Below are positions 5,482 to 5,737 of a DNA stretch of 5,737 nt, in pieces (within the stretch, counting starts at the first letter, position 1; each line of letters begins with the position of its first letter). Made by a program: the position numbers and the translations under genes. The stretch comes from Planctomycetota bacterium (GTDB lineage: Bacteria > Planctomycetota > J058 > JARGOJ01). The stretch covers positions 1-5,737 of the forward strand of contig JARGOJ010000620.1 of the NCBI GenBank assembly GCA_029210225.1, read 5' to 3'. The notes under the pieces were generated by a model that was not told where the DNA came from, ran no database searches, and saw only the letters and a list, made by a program, of their open reading frames with translations.

Positions 5482-5737
5482 ATGACTTCACTTCCTCCGA
5501 GTCCAATAGGTCTCCAACCTTTGATAATAGCTGCCGGCAAGTCATCGCGCATGGGGCAGGACAAGGCCAGCCTAAAGCTCGGTCATCTATCGAATTTCGC
5601 GCGCATTCTCCAAACTTGTGCAAGCCTCAGCCCCATTCTCAAAGCTCTCCTTATTCGCGGCCACTACACAGAGTGCCCCGACGCCACCCATCCCTTTGAT
5701 GTGCTCATTCATGAAAACTGGGCGCAAGGTCGAATGA
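5482..5737 (+). CDS. MobA-like NTP transferase, N-terminal part (runs off the window)
   Basis: The first 85 residues of a nucleotidyltransferase with the MobA/MocA-like Rossmann fold. The hallmark NTP-binding loop LIIAAGKSSRMGQDKASL occupies residues 14-31, where AAGxSxRMG grips the nucleotide phosphates and Lys28 is the conserved following lysine. ENWAQGRM (78-85) matches the N-x-x-W-x-x-G motif near the middle of MocA-type enzymes. Such enzymes use CTP or GTP to attach a nucleotide to molybdopterin or another substrate; the N-terminal part alone does not tell which. The ATG at 5482 is the first in frame after a stop at 5434-5436. Its ribosome site is weak (AAGAAG, then a C-rich stretch). 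It diverges from mcsA, with about 175 bases between the starts. No functional link to the operon is evident. Confidence 0.88.
   Translation, partial: MTSLPPSPIGLQPLIIAAGKSSRMGQDKASLKLGHLSNFARILQTCASLSPILKALLIRGHYTECPDATHPFDVLIHENWAQGRM

Noticed and set aside
1..5737. CRISPR arrays, tRNA or rRNA genes, insertion sequences
   Set aside because: I saw no regularly spaced identical repeats, cloverleaf sequence, rRNA-like stretch, transposase or flanking inverted repeats.

Overview
The window holds a protein-quality-control operon on the minus strand, mcsA-mcsB-clpC (transcribed from about 5380 down to 900). It is flanked by two plus-strand genes that the window edges cut off. The three operon proteins are a zinc-finger/UVR adaptor (McsA), a protein arginine kinase (McsB) and a ClpC-type AAA+ unfoldase. 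By family knowledge, McsB marks proteins with phospho-arginine (pArg), McsA assists McsB, and ClpC takes pArg proteins through its N-terminal domain and feeds them to ClpP. All three look full length and intact.

The organism is a bacterium of roughly balanced base composition, and I cannot name it. The set is best known from Firmicutes, where it usually follows the repressor gene ctsR. Here the upstream neighbour is instead a divergent MobA-like nucleotidyltransferase, and no CtsR or CIRCE operator is visible. The protein style and this gene order recall Planctomycetes and related PVC lineages. That placement is inference, not proof.

Layout: 1-833 (+), the 3' part of an unrecognised gene with tandem 11-residue repeats and a C-terminal RING-like zinc domain; 834-951, a convergent spacer with a strong intrinsic terminator for the clpC operon; 952-3423 (-), clpC; 3424-3678, a long intercistronic spacer with two hairpins and a structured clpC leader; 3679-4731 (-), mcsB; 4732-4794, a short spacer; 4795-5307 (-), mcsA; 5308-5481, a divergent promoter region with overlapping sigma70-like promoters and several small repeats; 5482-5737 (+), the 5' part of a MobA-like nucleotidyltransferase gene.

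The least explained element is the repeat-plus-RING-like protein at the left edge. The operon is otherwise familiar. Its points of interest are details: a missing zinc ligand in McsA, an Asp-to-Asn change near the presumed pArg-sensing region of McsB, the structured mcsB-clpC spacer and the non-CtsR control region.
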